Of a stretch of 22,234 nucleotides of DNA, positions 6,546 through 13,738 are shown piece by piece. How positions within the stretch are numbered: position 1 is the first letter of the stretch; the number at the start of each line of letters is the position of its first letter. Origin of the DNA: Deltaproteobacteria bacterium (GTDB taxonomy: Bacteria > Desulfobacterota > Syntrophia > Syntrophales > Smithellaceae). The position numbers and the translations under genes were made by a program. The DNA is taken from the NCBI GenBank assembly GCA_009668925.1, contig SBEK01000002.1, positions 1 through 22,234 of the forward strand, written 5' to 3'. A model generated the notes under the pieces. The model was not told where the DNA came from. It ran no database searches and saw nothing but the letters and a program-made list of their open reading frames with translations.

Positions 6546-7708
6546 TCCCTGCCGATATCCGGGGCCTCCCCCGGATTATTTTCGGCGCGGGAACATTTTC
6601 CGGACTTCGGCAAATCATCGAAACCTTCGGCTCGCGCGCACTCATCGTCACCGGCGGCGAATCGCTCGCGAAATCCGGACGGCTTGATATTCTCACCCGG
6701 CAGCTTGGCGAGGCCCGGATCAACTGCTCGGTTGCAGCCGTTCGCGGCGAGCCGACGACCCAATGCATCGATGATATGGTCCGCGAATTTCGCGCGGCCG
6801 CAGTGAATGTCGTCGTGGCGGTAGGCGGGGGAAGCGTCATCGACTGCGGCAAAGCCGTATCCGCCATGCTCACCGAGACGGGTTCGGTAAAGGATTACCT
6901 GGAAGATGTCGGAGTCCGGAAACCGGCCGGTACAAAAATACCCTTCCTTGCCGTTCCCACAACCGCCGGCACCGGCAGCGAAGCGACAAAAAATGCCGTC
7001 GTGTGCGACCGGACGGCGGGCTACAAGAAATCGCTGCGCCACGACGCCTTCATGCCGGATGTCGCGCTTGTCGATCCCGAACTTACGCTCACCTCTCCCC
7101 GGCATATCAACATCGCCTGCGGACTCGATGCCGTCTCGCAACTGATCGAATCTCACACGTCGGCCCGAGCGGACAAATCTCTTGACGGGCTTACCCTGAA
7201 GGCGCTGTCCGCGGCGTTTTCCAGTTTCCCGCCGCTGGCCCTCGGCCGCAGCAATGACCTGGCGCTGCGCACGGGAATGTCTTACGCGGCGCTTATTTCA
7301 GGCATCGCGCTCGGGCGGGCCGGACTGGGCGCCGTCCACGGCATCGCCGGCCCTCTGGGCGGGCTCATCCCGGTCCCTCACGGCCTCGCCTGCGGGAAGC
7401 TCCTTTTTCCGGTCCTGTCTTTTGTGGTGAAAAAAGTGATCGATGAAGAAAACACGGCCGCCCGCAAACGCTTTGCCGATATCGGCAGGCTGTTCACCGG
7501 AGATGCCGGCCGGGATGACGTTTTTTATTGCCGGCAATTCCTGGACGTTCTTCATAAGTGGACGCAGGCCTTAAGGCTTCCCCAGATTTCTCACTTCGGC
7601 ATGACGGCGGCGCATATGCGGAAAGTCGTCGAGCTGGCCGGAAGTAAAAACAGCCCCGCCCCCCTTTCCAGAGAAGAGATCAAAGTCATTCTCGAGATTG
7701 TCCGCTGA
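6533..7708 (+). CDS. Iron-containing alcohol dehydrogenase family protein
   Basis: This 391-aa protein has group III alcohol dehydrogenase features. These are the NAD-binding GGGS at 98-101, the PTTAGTGSEATKNAV segment at about 142-156, and metal-site residues D199, H269 (GAVHGIAGPLGG) and H283 (VPHG). The usual second metal ligand, four residues after the Asp, is Gln (DAVSQ, Q203) rather than His, as in one branch of the family. These enzymes reduce aldehydes or oxidise alcohols, and related ones are maleylacetate reductases or hydroxyacid-oxoacid transhydrogenases. The ATG lies inside the end of the ABM-domain gene, so the two are translationally coupled. Substrate unknown; NAD(P)H use is likely. 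Confidence 0.9.
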   Translation: MEAIIPADIRGLPRIIFGAGTFSGLRQIIETFGSRALIVTGGESLAKSGRLDILTRQLGEARINCSVAAVRGEPTTQCIDDMVREFRAAAVNVVVAVGGGSVIDCGKAVSAMLTETGSVKDYLEDVGVRKPAGTKIPFLAVPTTAGTGSEATKNAVVCDRTAGYKKSLRHDAFMPDVALVDPELTLTSPRHINIACGLDAVSQLIESHTSARADKSLDGLTLKALSAAFSSFPPLALGRSNDLALRTGMSYAALISGIALGRAGLGAVHGIAGPLGGLIPVPHGLACGKLLFPVLSFVVKKVIDEENTAARKRFADIGRLFTGDAGRDDVFYCRQFLDVLHKWTQALRLPQISHFGMTAAHMRKVVELAGSKNSPAPLSREEIKVILEIVR

Positions 7709-7895
7709 CGCTGCGCCTCATGAATCGAAAGCCGCGGGGGCCCGCCCTTCCGTTTTCCATCGCTTGGAGCCCTCCTTCACGTCATTTTTCTCCCGGTAGT
7801 TTATTGTGCCGTTTAGCTATCAGGAAACTGGTATTTTGTTTTTTCCGGGCAAAAGGTAGATTGCCTGAGATGAGATAAAGAAAGTGAGTGGCTTC

Positions 7896-8498
7896 ATGAT
7901 CCAAAATAAATCAGGCATCTTGCCCCTGGGCATCTGCTTCCTCGTCCTGGTGCTGGCAAGCGGAGCGCTTCCGGCGTCATCCGCCGCCGACGTCTACGAG
8001 TGGGTCGACGCAAACGGTGTCGTGCATCTTTCGGATCATCCGCCCGACATCCCCGAAGCCTTCCGCAAAGATACCCGGGTCATTAAAAGCGATGCAAGAC
8101 GTGAAGAGATTTCCATTCCTTTTGAACGAACGCCCTCCGGGCTCATCGTGGTCAGCGTCGTATTAAACGACCATATCGGCACCAAGATGATCTTCGACAC
8201 CGGCGCCGATGCCGTGGTCCTGACCCAGGGGCTCGCCGCAAGGCTCGATCAGGATACCTCGGGCACAGGCGAAGAAATAACGCTGCACACCAACTGCGGA
8301 AGCGTAAGCGGTCGTGTTTTCCGGATAAAGAAAATCGCTCTGGGCCCCGCCAGCAAGCGCGAGGTTCGTTCCCTTGTCGCGCCGATCGCCACGTCCACCC
8401 TGGGCGGATATGAAGGTCTCCTAGGCCTCAGCTTTCTGGGGGATTTCAAAATGACGGTGGATTACAAAAAAGGACGGATCCTCATCGGCCGGGAATAA
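7896..8498 (+). CDS. Exported DUF4124 + retropepsin-like aspartic protease
   Basis: From ATG 7896 the product is 200 aa. An upstream in-frame GTG at 7884 is possible, but the SD-like GTGAGTGG fits the ATG better. A signal peptide covers about residues 1-31 with cleavage near SSAA/D. A short DUF4124-like segment follows (DVYEWVDANGVVHLSDHPP, about 32-50). A single-lobe pepsin/retropepsin domain (about 80-200) carries the catalytic DTGAD at 101-105 and the closing GLLGLSFLGDF hydrophobic-glycine strand. Such one-lobe proteases must dimerise to form an active site. Location is probably periplasmic. Its substrate is unknown and it stands alone, convergent with the MFS gene. Confidence 0.83.
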   Translation: MIQNKSGILPLGICFLVLVLASGALPASSAADVYEWVDANGVVHLSDHPPDIPEAFRKDTRVIKSDARREEISIPFERTPSGLIVVSVVLNDHIGTKMIFDTGADAVVLTQGLAARLDQDTSGTGEEITLHTNCGSVSGRVFRIKKIALGPASKREVRSLVAPIATSTLGGYEGLLGLSFLGDFKMTVDYKKGRILIGRE

Positions 8499-8553
8499 AC
8501 ATCGCAGCACAGTTAATCCTGCACCCGTTTGGGTCCTTTGGCGGCACCGCTCT

Positions 8554-9717
8554 TCACTTGTCGCGCCTCCGGAAATTTCTCACCAAGACCAGGCCGGAAA
8601 AGCCGATACACAAAAGGCCGCCCACGGACCAGGCCCCGGCGTGCACCGCGGGCGACAGAAAAAGGCTCGCGGCGCCGACCGCCGGACCGATGAACAGGCC
8701 CACGCCGATCATCGCTTCATGCAGGCCCGCGTTTTTCGCCTGATCTTCCGTCACATTCAGCGAATAGTAAAGGGACGAAGAATAAATAAGCCCGATCGAC
8801 AAGCCGAAGCCCGCCTGAGCCATCAAAAGGAGCGTCACCGATTGCGTGAGCAGAAAAACGAAAAAGCAGACAATCATCAAAAGACACGATCCGGCCAGCC
8901 AGCGGAAGCGGTAATGCCATCCGGTCCACTGCCAGAAGACCGCAAAGGCCGCCAGCCTCGCGAACATCCATAAAGAACAGATGATGCCGGCCATCCCCGT
9001 TGAAAACCCCATTTTTTCCGCAATGGAGGGAATGAGCGGGATAACCGTATTGATCGCCACATAAGAAAAGGGATTGGCGATCCAGGCCATCCGGAGAAAT
9101 CGTTTGCCGTCTGCCGGATGGACCGACGCGGTGATAGGCATCACGTGATCCTGAAGACCGCTTTCCGCGGCAAGCTGTTTTGCGGCAAACGGCACAATCG
9201 CCAGTTCGACAACGGTCAGGCCCAGAGGAAGCCAGAAGACGCTGGCCATCCCCAATTTTTCAATGAGCAGTCCCGCCGTGAAGTAGGCGATGGCTGCACT
9301 TGCGGCCCAGGTGACATTATAAATACCGACCATTTTGGAAAGCTCCCGGCCGGACCTTTCGCTCACCAGCATTTCCAGCGTCGGCCAGATCAGGCAAATC
9401 CCGACCGTCCACAGGCCGTATACCAGCACCTGAGCCGCAGGCGCCGTAACCGCCATCCCCAGAGCGAGCGCAAAAATGACCGTGCCGGTGCCCAGAGCGA
9501 GTATCCGGATTGCGCCTCCGCGATGAACCCACTTGCCGCATTGCCAGGACGCAACGATGTAAACCAGGCCGCCCAGGGCCGCTGTCAGCAGATTCGCTCC
9601 CTCGCCGAAGCCGAAGGTGCTCCTCAGGTAGAAAAAGAGAAAATTGGAATAATAGACTGCGGCGTAGCAGTTGATAAACTCGATGACGTAAAATAATATT
9701 TTGGAGGGCGGGATCAT
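8554..9717 (-). CDS. Major facilitator superfamily transporter
   Basis: This 387-aa integral membrane protein (from ATG 9717) has about 12 hydrophobic segments and a central hydrophilic loop near residues 195-215, as in MFS 6+6 transporters. The start at 9717 is chosen over a GTG at 9756, because it places the first membrane segment near the N-terminus and has a purine-rich GGAAAAGA upstream. Hydrophilic loop residues such as CGKWVHRGG between helices 2 and 3 fit the MFS loop. Substrate is not predictable: it could be a multidrug or sugar exporter. Monocistronic; its 5' side faces the pirin gene divergently. Confidence 0.85.
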   Translation of the reverse strand: MIPPSKILFYVIEFINCYAAVYYSNFLFFYLRSTFGFGEGANLLTAALGGLVYIVASWQCGKWVHRGGAIRILALGTGTVIFALALGMAVTAPAAQVLVYGLWTVGICLIWPTLEMLVSERSGRELSKMVGIYNVTWAASAAIAYFTAGLLIEKLGMASVFWLPLGLTVVELAIVPFAAKQLAAESGLQDHVMPITASVHPADGKRFLRMAWIANPFSYVAINTVIPLIPSIAEKMGFSTGMAGIICSLWMFARLAAFAVFWQWTGWHYRFRWLAGSCLLMIVCFFVFLLTQSVTLLLMAQAGFGLSIGLIYSSSLYYSLNVTEDQAKNAGLHEAMIGVGLFIGPAVGAASLFLSPAVHAGAWSVGGLLCIGFSGLVLVRNFRRRDK

Positions 9718-10162
9718 GATGTCTTTTCCAGAGTCGAATTGCCCGGTCCGTCTCACAGGCGCGCCGGGGCAAGCTGCTAAGCTACGGCGCTCTTATGACA
9801 CAGGCGCGCCCTGATAGCAATTCCGTTTATTTGCCCGAATCCGCGCCGGACGACACCTCAGACCGGATATCATTCCATCTTCTGCAAAGCAGGGCCCGGA
9901 CGCTGTCCTAAAATCTTCTCCGGCCGCTCCCTCTCCTGAAAAATTTTCGTCCCGCTGGTAGGTTTTACCTGTTCTTTACCTGCCGTTTTTCCCATATTGC
10001 CCGCCGTCCGCCGAATCGGTAACGTCGCAACAAAGGGATGCATCCCGGGGACTGCTCGGGCATCCCGGGCGCGGGCGCTGCGGGCTCGCCAGGAGAAGCA
10101 AACCCCCGAAAATGGTGCGCTCGTTTCATTCTCCAGCCGGAAATAAAGGATCGGAGGAATTT
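9718..10162. other. Divergent intergenic region between MFS and pirin genes
   Basis: This 445-nt gap has no convincing gene. It holds a 12-bp direct repeat CACAGGCGCGCC (9754-9765 and 9799-9810). It also has a small inverted repeat GGTA-N5-TACC (9957-9969) and two nearby copies of GCATCCCGGG around 10040-10070. An ATG at 10112 is in frame with pirin but has no adjacent ribosome site. Confidence 0.45.
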
Positions 10163-11071
10163 ATGGAATCCGCACGCAGAATCAGCAAAGTCTGGAAGAG
10201 CAAACCCACACTGGAGGGAGCGGGCGTTCATCTGAAACGCGCCTTCGGCAACAATGAAGTTCCTCTGTTCGACCCCTTTCTTCTGCTTGATGATTTTCAC
10301 TCCAATCACCCGCCCCATTACCTGAAGGGGTTTCCCTGGCACCCGCATCGGGGGATCGAGACGATCACTTACGTCATCCATGGCCGGGTGGAGCATGGCG
10401 ACAGCATGAAAAACAAAGGGATCATTGCATCGGGAGACGTCCAGTGGATGACCGCCGGCAGCGGCATCATCCATCAGGAAATGCCCCGCGGCGATAATGA
10501 AGGACTCCTCTGGGGTTTCCAGCTCTGGGCCAATCTGCCGGCCGCCCGCAAAATGATGGAGCCGCGCTACCGGGGAATTTTGAGCCGGCAGATTCCGGAG
10601 GCGACGCTCAAAGGCGACATCCGGGTGAAGGTGATTGCCGGCGAGATCGGCAGTGTGAAAGGCCCGGTTCGCGACGTTGTCGCCGACCCCTCCTATCTGG
10701 ACGTGAGCCTGCCGCCGGAAACGACCTTTCATCACCCGATTGCGCGCGGGCACAAGGTGTTTGCTTACGTGGTGGACGGGGAAGGCTACTTCGATCCCGA
10801 GCGCAGCGCCTATTCCCACGAGGTGGTCGCCAACACCTACTTCGACATGAAAGAGCAGTGTGTCTGCGGTCCGGAAAGTCTTATTTTGTATGGAGACGGA
10901 GATGAAGTCGCCATCACCGCCGAGGAGCGGCCGGTCCGGTTTCTTCTGGTGTCGGGAAAGCCGATCGGCGAGCCGGTTGCCTGGTACGGCCCCATCGTGA
11001 TGAACACCCGGGAAGAATTGCGCACCGCCTTTGAGGAATACGAGAACGGAACCTTTATCAAACACCGCTAG
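10163..11071 (+). CDS. Pirin family protein
   Basis: This 302-aa bicupin begins with ATG 10163 behind a strong GGAGGAATTT site. The pirin signature is clear: WHPHRGIETITYVIHGRVEH, then GDVQWMTAGSGIIHQEMP. It supplies the three His and one Glu that bind Fe(II)/Ni in the N-terminal cupin. Pirins act as quercetin 2,3-dioxygenase-like enzymes or as redox-sensing partners of other proteins; the role here is not determined. The second half forms the C-terminal cupin. Length is normal. It is transcribed alone and converges with the cyclic-nucleotide-binding gene. Confidence 0.93.
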   Translation: MESARRISKVWKSKPTLEGAGVHLKRAFGNNEVPLFDPFLLLDDFHSNHPPHYLKGFPWHPHRGIETITYVIHGRVEHGDSMKNKGIIASGDVQWMTAGSGIIHQEMPRGDNEGLLWGFQLWANLPAARKMMEPRYRGILSRQIPEATLKGDIRVKVIAGEIGSVKGPVRDVVADPSYLDVSLPPETTFHHPIARGHKVFAYVVDGEGYFDPERSAYSHEVVANTYFDMKEQCVCGPESLILYGDGDEVAITAEERPVRFLLVSGKPIGEPVAWYGPIVMNTREELRTAFEEYENGTFIKHR

Positions 11072-11143
11072 CGGTTCTTCATCCCGTTCCCTGCCGCGGG
11101 AGGCAAACCGCCGGATGCCGGGGTGAAACGGCTTCAGAACCGG

Positions 11144-11527
11144 TTACGTCGTCAGGGTGTCGTTTAACAGCCGAATTCTCATCGCCATCACCCGCATGAT
11201 GTCCAGTGTAAACTCGGGCATATTCTTGACAAGAAATTTAAATGCATAATCGTCGAAAGAAGCCACGACGCAGTTCGTAAACGCCCGGACGTCGGCGCTG
11301 CGCGGAGACTTGTCGATCATCGCCATATCTCCGAAGATATCCCCTTTTTCCGCAATGTACAGCACGCGCTTATCCGAATCTATTTCCACTTTCCCCCGGA
11401 GAACGACATACATGCAGTCCGCTTTGTCCCCTTTGCGGAAGATGTATTCGCCGGCCTTAAATTCCTTGATATTATTCTTATCAAAAAAATCGGAGTACTT
11501 CGTAAAGTCGGGCGCCTGAGCCGGCAT
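11144..11527 (-). CDS. Stand-alone cyclic-nucleotide-binding domain protein
   Basis: This 127-aa protein is almost entirely one CRP-type beta-roll (residues about 15-120), with no DNA-binding helix-turn-helix, kinase or transporter domain attached. The glycine-bearing strands (FRKGDKADCMYVVLRGKVEI) are intact. The phosphate-binding cassette reads FGDMAMIDKSPRSADVRAF (65 onward). The usual Glu of FGE is Asp and the Thr/Ser after PRSA is Asp, so cAMP affinity may be altered; R76 is kept. ATG 11527 follows AAGGAGAT. A 13-bp palindrome lies 41 bp upstream. It may act as a small cNMP-sensing adaptor, but no partner is encoded next to it. Confidence 0.88.
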   Translation of the reverse strand: MPAQAPDFTKYSDFFDKNNIKEFKAGEYIFRKGDKADCMYVVLRGKVEIDSDKRVLYIAEKGDIFGDMAMIDKSPRSADVRAFTNCVVASFDDYAFKFLVKNMPEFTLDIMRVMAMRIRLLNDTLTT

Positions 11528-11567
11528 AGCGATCTCCTTTCTGCTTGTTCTTATTCACAATGGTGCT

Positions 11568-11580
11568 GGTTCTTAGAACC
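11568..11580. promoter_or_regulatory. Perfect palindrome upstream of the cNMP-binding gene
   Basis: GGTTCT-T-AGAACC is a perfect 6-bp inverted repeat 41 bp upstream of the ATG at 11527. It could be an operator or a small RNA hairpin. No regulator is assigned. Confidence 0.35.
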
Positions 11581-11633
11581 CTATTTTATCAAAAACATAA
11601 TTGCAACCATAAATCACGCGCCCAGCGGCTTCT

Positions 11634-12104
11634 TTATGATTCACCGGGTTTCATCATTTCCACTTGCTCCCATTTTGCCGAGACGACTTTCCAGCCGTCC
11701 GGTTCTTTCTTCAACAATACGTCAAAATTCCATATGCCCAGCGATTGCGGGATGGCGTCGGTTATCGAACCGGTTTTTTCACCGCTTACGAGGACGGTCT
11801 GAAATACGGCCCTCGCCTGAGCCTTCTCAACACTGACCGTGAGATTGTTGATATAGACGGATATCTTCGGGTATCGGAAGAAATAACCGACCAGCAGTCC
11901 GTGGATGCCGTCATAATTAAAGCCCTGCGGGTCGCTGTACGTTTTCGAGAGGTGATTCATCATCTTCTTGATGTTTTTCTCTTCGCCCGCCGTCTGGATA
12001 TCGGTGAGGAGTGTCTTGATCTTATTTTCGTCCGTCCGTCCGGCGCAGCCGAGAACGAGAGCCGAAACAACGAGAAAAAGTAAAATCGTCCGAGCGCTTC
12101 TCAT
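11634..12104 (-). CDS. Small lipoprotein, NTF2-like domain possible
   Basis: The chosen start is ATG 12104. It has GGGCAGG upstream and gives a classic lipoprotein signal: MRSARTILLFLVVSALVLGC, lipobox LVLGC. The frame is open further upstream, but that part covers a leader with a promoter and hairpins. The mature protein (about 137 aa) is predicted alpha+beta. It has an N-terminal helix pair (IKTLLTDIQTAGEEKNIKKMMNHLS) and then antiparallel strands ending in GWKVVSAKWEQVE. That layout is typical of NTF2/SnoaL-like domains, but I do not recognise a specific family. Probably anchored in the inner or outer membrane. It follows the NagX-like gene but has its own promoter after that gene's terminator. 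Confidence 0.8.
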   Translation of the reverse strand: MRSARTILLFLVVSALVLGCAGRTDENKIKTLLTDIQTAGEEKNIKKMMNHLSKTYSDPQGFNYDGIHGLLVGYFFRYPKISVYINNLTVSVEKAQARAVFQTVLVSGEKTGSITDAIPQSLGIWNFDVLLKKEPDGWKVVSAKWEQVEMMKPGES

Positions 12105-12243
12105 GACCTGCCCTTTCACGGAAAATCCAATTTCGCTTCGCCGCCGGGATCGGATACGCCGCGACAAAACAGCGGGACTCCGATGGTCAGTGACTCCCGG
12201 CAGGATTCGTCGCCGGGAGGAACATGGCGTCTTTCCCGGGGGA
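12105..12243 (-). promoter_or_regulatory. Structured 5' leader of the lipoprotein gene (candidate attenuator)
   Basis: Between the predicted start site (about 12243) and the lipoprotein ATG lies a leader of about 139 nt. Segment B (12192-12201) can pair with an upstream segment C (12212-12219, perfect 8 bp) or with a downstream segment A (12173-12180, 7 of 8 bp). The two hairpins exclude each other. The A:B hairpin is followed on the RNA by CUGUUUUGUC. A 12-codon ORF (12225-12187) runs through C and B. This layout resembles a transcription attenuator; function is inferred. Confidence 0.35.
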
Positions 12244-12249
12244 TATGTT

Positions 12250-12278
12250 ATCATAAATTGCGTCCTTAATCTTTCCAA
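12250..12278 (-). promoter_or_regulatory. Promoter of the lipoprotein gene
   Basis: On the minus strand, TTGGAA (12278-12273), a 17-nt spacer and TATGAT (12255-12250) form a good sigma-70-type promoter. It directly follows the terminator of the NagX-like gene. Confidence 0.55.
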
Positions 12279-12318
12279 AAAAAGAGGCGCCGTCGCCGCG
12301 GGATTTTCCCGCAGCGCC
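12277..12318 (-). terminator. Intrinsic terminator of the NagX-like gene
   Basis: On the minus strand, the inner stem GCGGGA/TCCCGC (12312-12298) with outer pairing GGCGC/GCGCC (12286-12290 with 12314-12318) is followed by CTCTTTTTTT. It lies 55 nt after the stop at 12373. Confidence 0.75.
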
Positions 12319-12372
12319 GTCATCCACGAGAACATTGCTATGAGGGCGTCTCCTCTTCCCATTTGCCGATCA

Positions 12373-13482
12373 TCACACTTTAATGAAAATCCTGAGCTTG
12401 AAAAGGGCATATCCGACAAGCCAGATCAAAACAACGTGCGTAAGCGCATAGGCGAGCGAGCCGTTCATGAGCCCCGCCCAGGGCACAAACATATTCTGAT
12501 ACACCCAGGTGCTTCCGGCCGTTGCCGTGCCGTCGCCCGCGGGAATGCCGATCACCTGCCGGAGCGTCTTGCCCCAGAGAATCGAAAGGACAAAAAGAAA
12601 CAGAGGATTCATCCCGAAAACGGAAAAAAGCACAGTCCATTTCCTATAGCCCTTTTGCTCGATGATATAAATCAGCACGGCAAACGCAAGCGCGGCCAGA
12701 CCCGCCGTATAGAGTACATAAGAGCTTGTCCAGAGCGGCTTGTTGATGGGAAACACATAGCCCCAGACGTATCCGGCAAAGACCGCGGCCAGTCCATGGA
12801 ACATCAGCCCGAGCGGTACGCGCCCGATTTCCGTTTCGCAGAGCATCCTTCCCGCCAGATAACCGATGACGACGGTAACGGCCGCAGGCAGGGAGCTTAA
12901 GATTCCCTCCGGATCGAAAGGAATTCCAAATCCCCGGTAAAGATGGCTCTCGCCCAGGATGGCGCGGTCCAGCGGAATCGTCGCATTTCCCGAAAGGCTG
13001 TAAGGGTCGGAACCGCCAAAAAAATAGAGGATCCCCCAGTAGGCCAGGAGGATGAACGCGCCGGCGCCCGGGAGCAGGCGGCGCGGCACGCATAGAACGA
13101 GGAGTGCGGCCAGACCGTAAGCCAGAGCGATTCTTTGCAGCACACCCATGATTCTCAGGTGCGCATAATCGGTCAGCCACTGAGGATAGGAATTGATGAA
13201 CAGTCCGATGATGAAAATCAGAAGAGTTCTGCGGCCGACGCGCCAGAGAGATTGCCTGCTCAATGCATTTTGATATTGAGCCTGCGAGAAGAAAAGCGAG
13301 ACGCCCGCGGCGAAAAGGAAGAAGGGAAACACCAGATCCGCCGCCGTGCAGCCGTGCCAGGCGGAGTGCTCAAACGGCGCATAGACATACTGCCAGCTTC
13401 CCGGGGTATTGACCAGAATCATGAGGGCGATGGTCGTTCCGCGCAGGACATCGAGGGCCGGATAACGGTCGGACGGTTCCAT
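12373..13482 (-). CDS. NagX/HGSNAT-like membrane acyltransferase (COG4299-type)
   Basis: This 369-aa polytopic membrane protein has about 10-11 hydrophobic segments. The N-terminus carries the hallmark R-x-x-ALDVLRG, MILVNTPGSW, HSAWHGCTAADLVFPFFLF pattern of heparan-alpha-glucosaminide N-acetyltransferase-like proteins (DUF5009/YeiB-related). In lysosomal HGSNAT the conserved His passes an acetyl group from cytosolic acetyl-CoA across the membrane to a glucosamine; the equivalent here is probably the H in EHSAWHG. In bacteria, relatives sit in amino-sugar uptake loci, but no such gene neighbours this one, so the acceptor is unknown. ATG 13482 has a weak AAGAGTGA upstream. A good terminator follows. 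Confidence 0.87.
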   Translation of the reverse strand: MEPSDRYPALDVLRGTTIALMILVNTPGSWQYVYAPFEHSAWHGCTAADLVFPFFLFAAGVSLFFSQAQYQNALSRQSLWRVGRRTLLIFIIGLFINSYPQWLTDYAHLRIMGVLQRIALAYGLAALLVLCVPRRLLPGAGAFILLAYWGILYFFGGSDPYSLSGNATIPLDRAILGESHLYRGFGIPFDPEGILSSLPAAVTVVIGYLAGRMLCETEIGRVPLGLMFHGLAAVFAGYVWGYVFPINKPLWTSSYVLYTAGLAALAFAVLIYIIEQKGYRKWTVLFSVFGMNPLFLFVLSILWGKTLRQVIGIPAGDGTATAGSTWVYQNMFVPWAGLMNGSLAYALTHVVLIWLVGYALFKLRIFIKV

Positions 13483-13536
13483 AAATTCACTCTTAGAATA
13501 TTTTCACCGATATTGCCACCTAATCCCGAAGCTTGG

Positions 13537-13574
13537 GCAGACCGCTCAGGGCGGTCCGCGTCTTTTTGTTTTTT
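13537..13574 (+). terminator. Orphan plus-strand intrinsic terminator
   Basis: The stem GCaGACCGC (13537-13545) pairs with GCGGTCcGC (13551-13559) around the loop TCAGG, followed by TCTTTTTGTTTTTT (13561-13574). It points in the + direction in the gap between two divergent genes. No plus-strand gene ends here. Confidence 0.65.
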
Positions 13575-13656
13575 CACGCCCCAAAGCCTGCTGCACCCCG
13601 TGAAACGGATTTAAACAAACTCCTTCTTTACATTCACCCTATATCTTGTTAACCAT

Positions 13657-13672
13657 TGTGACACAGATCATA
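13657..13672. promoter_or_regulatory. CRP-type box upstream of the diguanylate cyclase gene
   Basis: TGTGA-CACAGA-TCATA matches the CRP/FNR consensus TGTGA-N6-TCACA with one mismatch. Its centre is about 74 nt upstream of the ATG at 13739. The regulator is not in this window. Confidence 0.5.
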
Positions 13673-13738
13673 GAGAATGGGGCGCATCGCGCCGTTGATT
13701 TCAGTAGACCAAAACCGAGGGTTTGGGATAATCGGAAT

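Noticed and set aside
9965..11065. Long minus-strand frame of 366 codons over the pirin gene
   Set aside because: It is fully antisense to a clear pirin gene with metal-ligand motifs and a strong ribosome site; the translation is low-complexity and has no recognisable domain.
12105..12419. N-terminal extension of the lipoprotein frame up to 12419
   Set aside because: It would cover a promoter, the NagX-like terminator and a structured leader and lacks a ribosome site; the ATG at 12104 gives a perfect lipoprotein signal.
13646..13738. TTG-initiated extension of the diguanylate cyclase
   Set aside because: It overlaps the CRP-type box and has no ribosome site; ATG 13739 begins a natural helical N-terminus.
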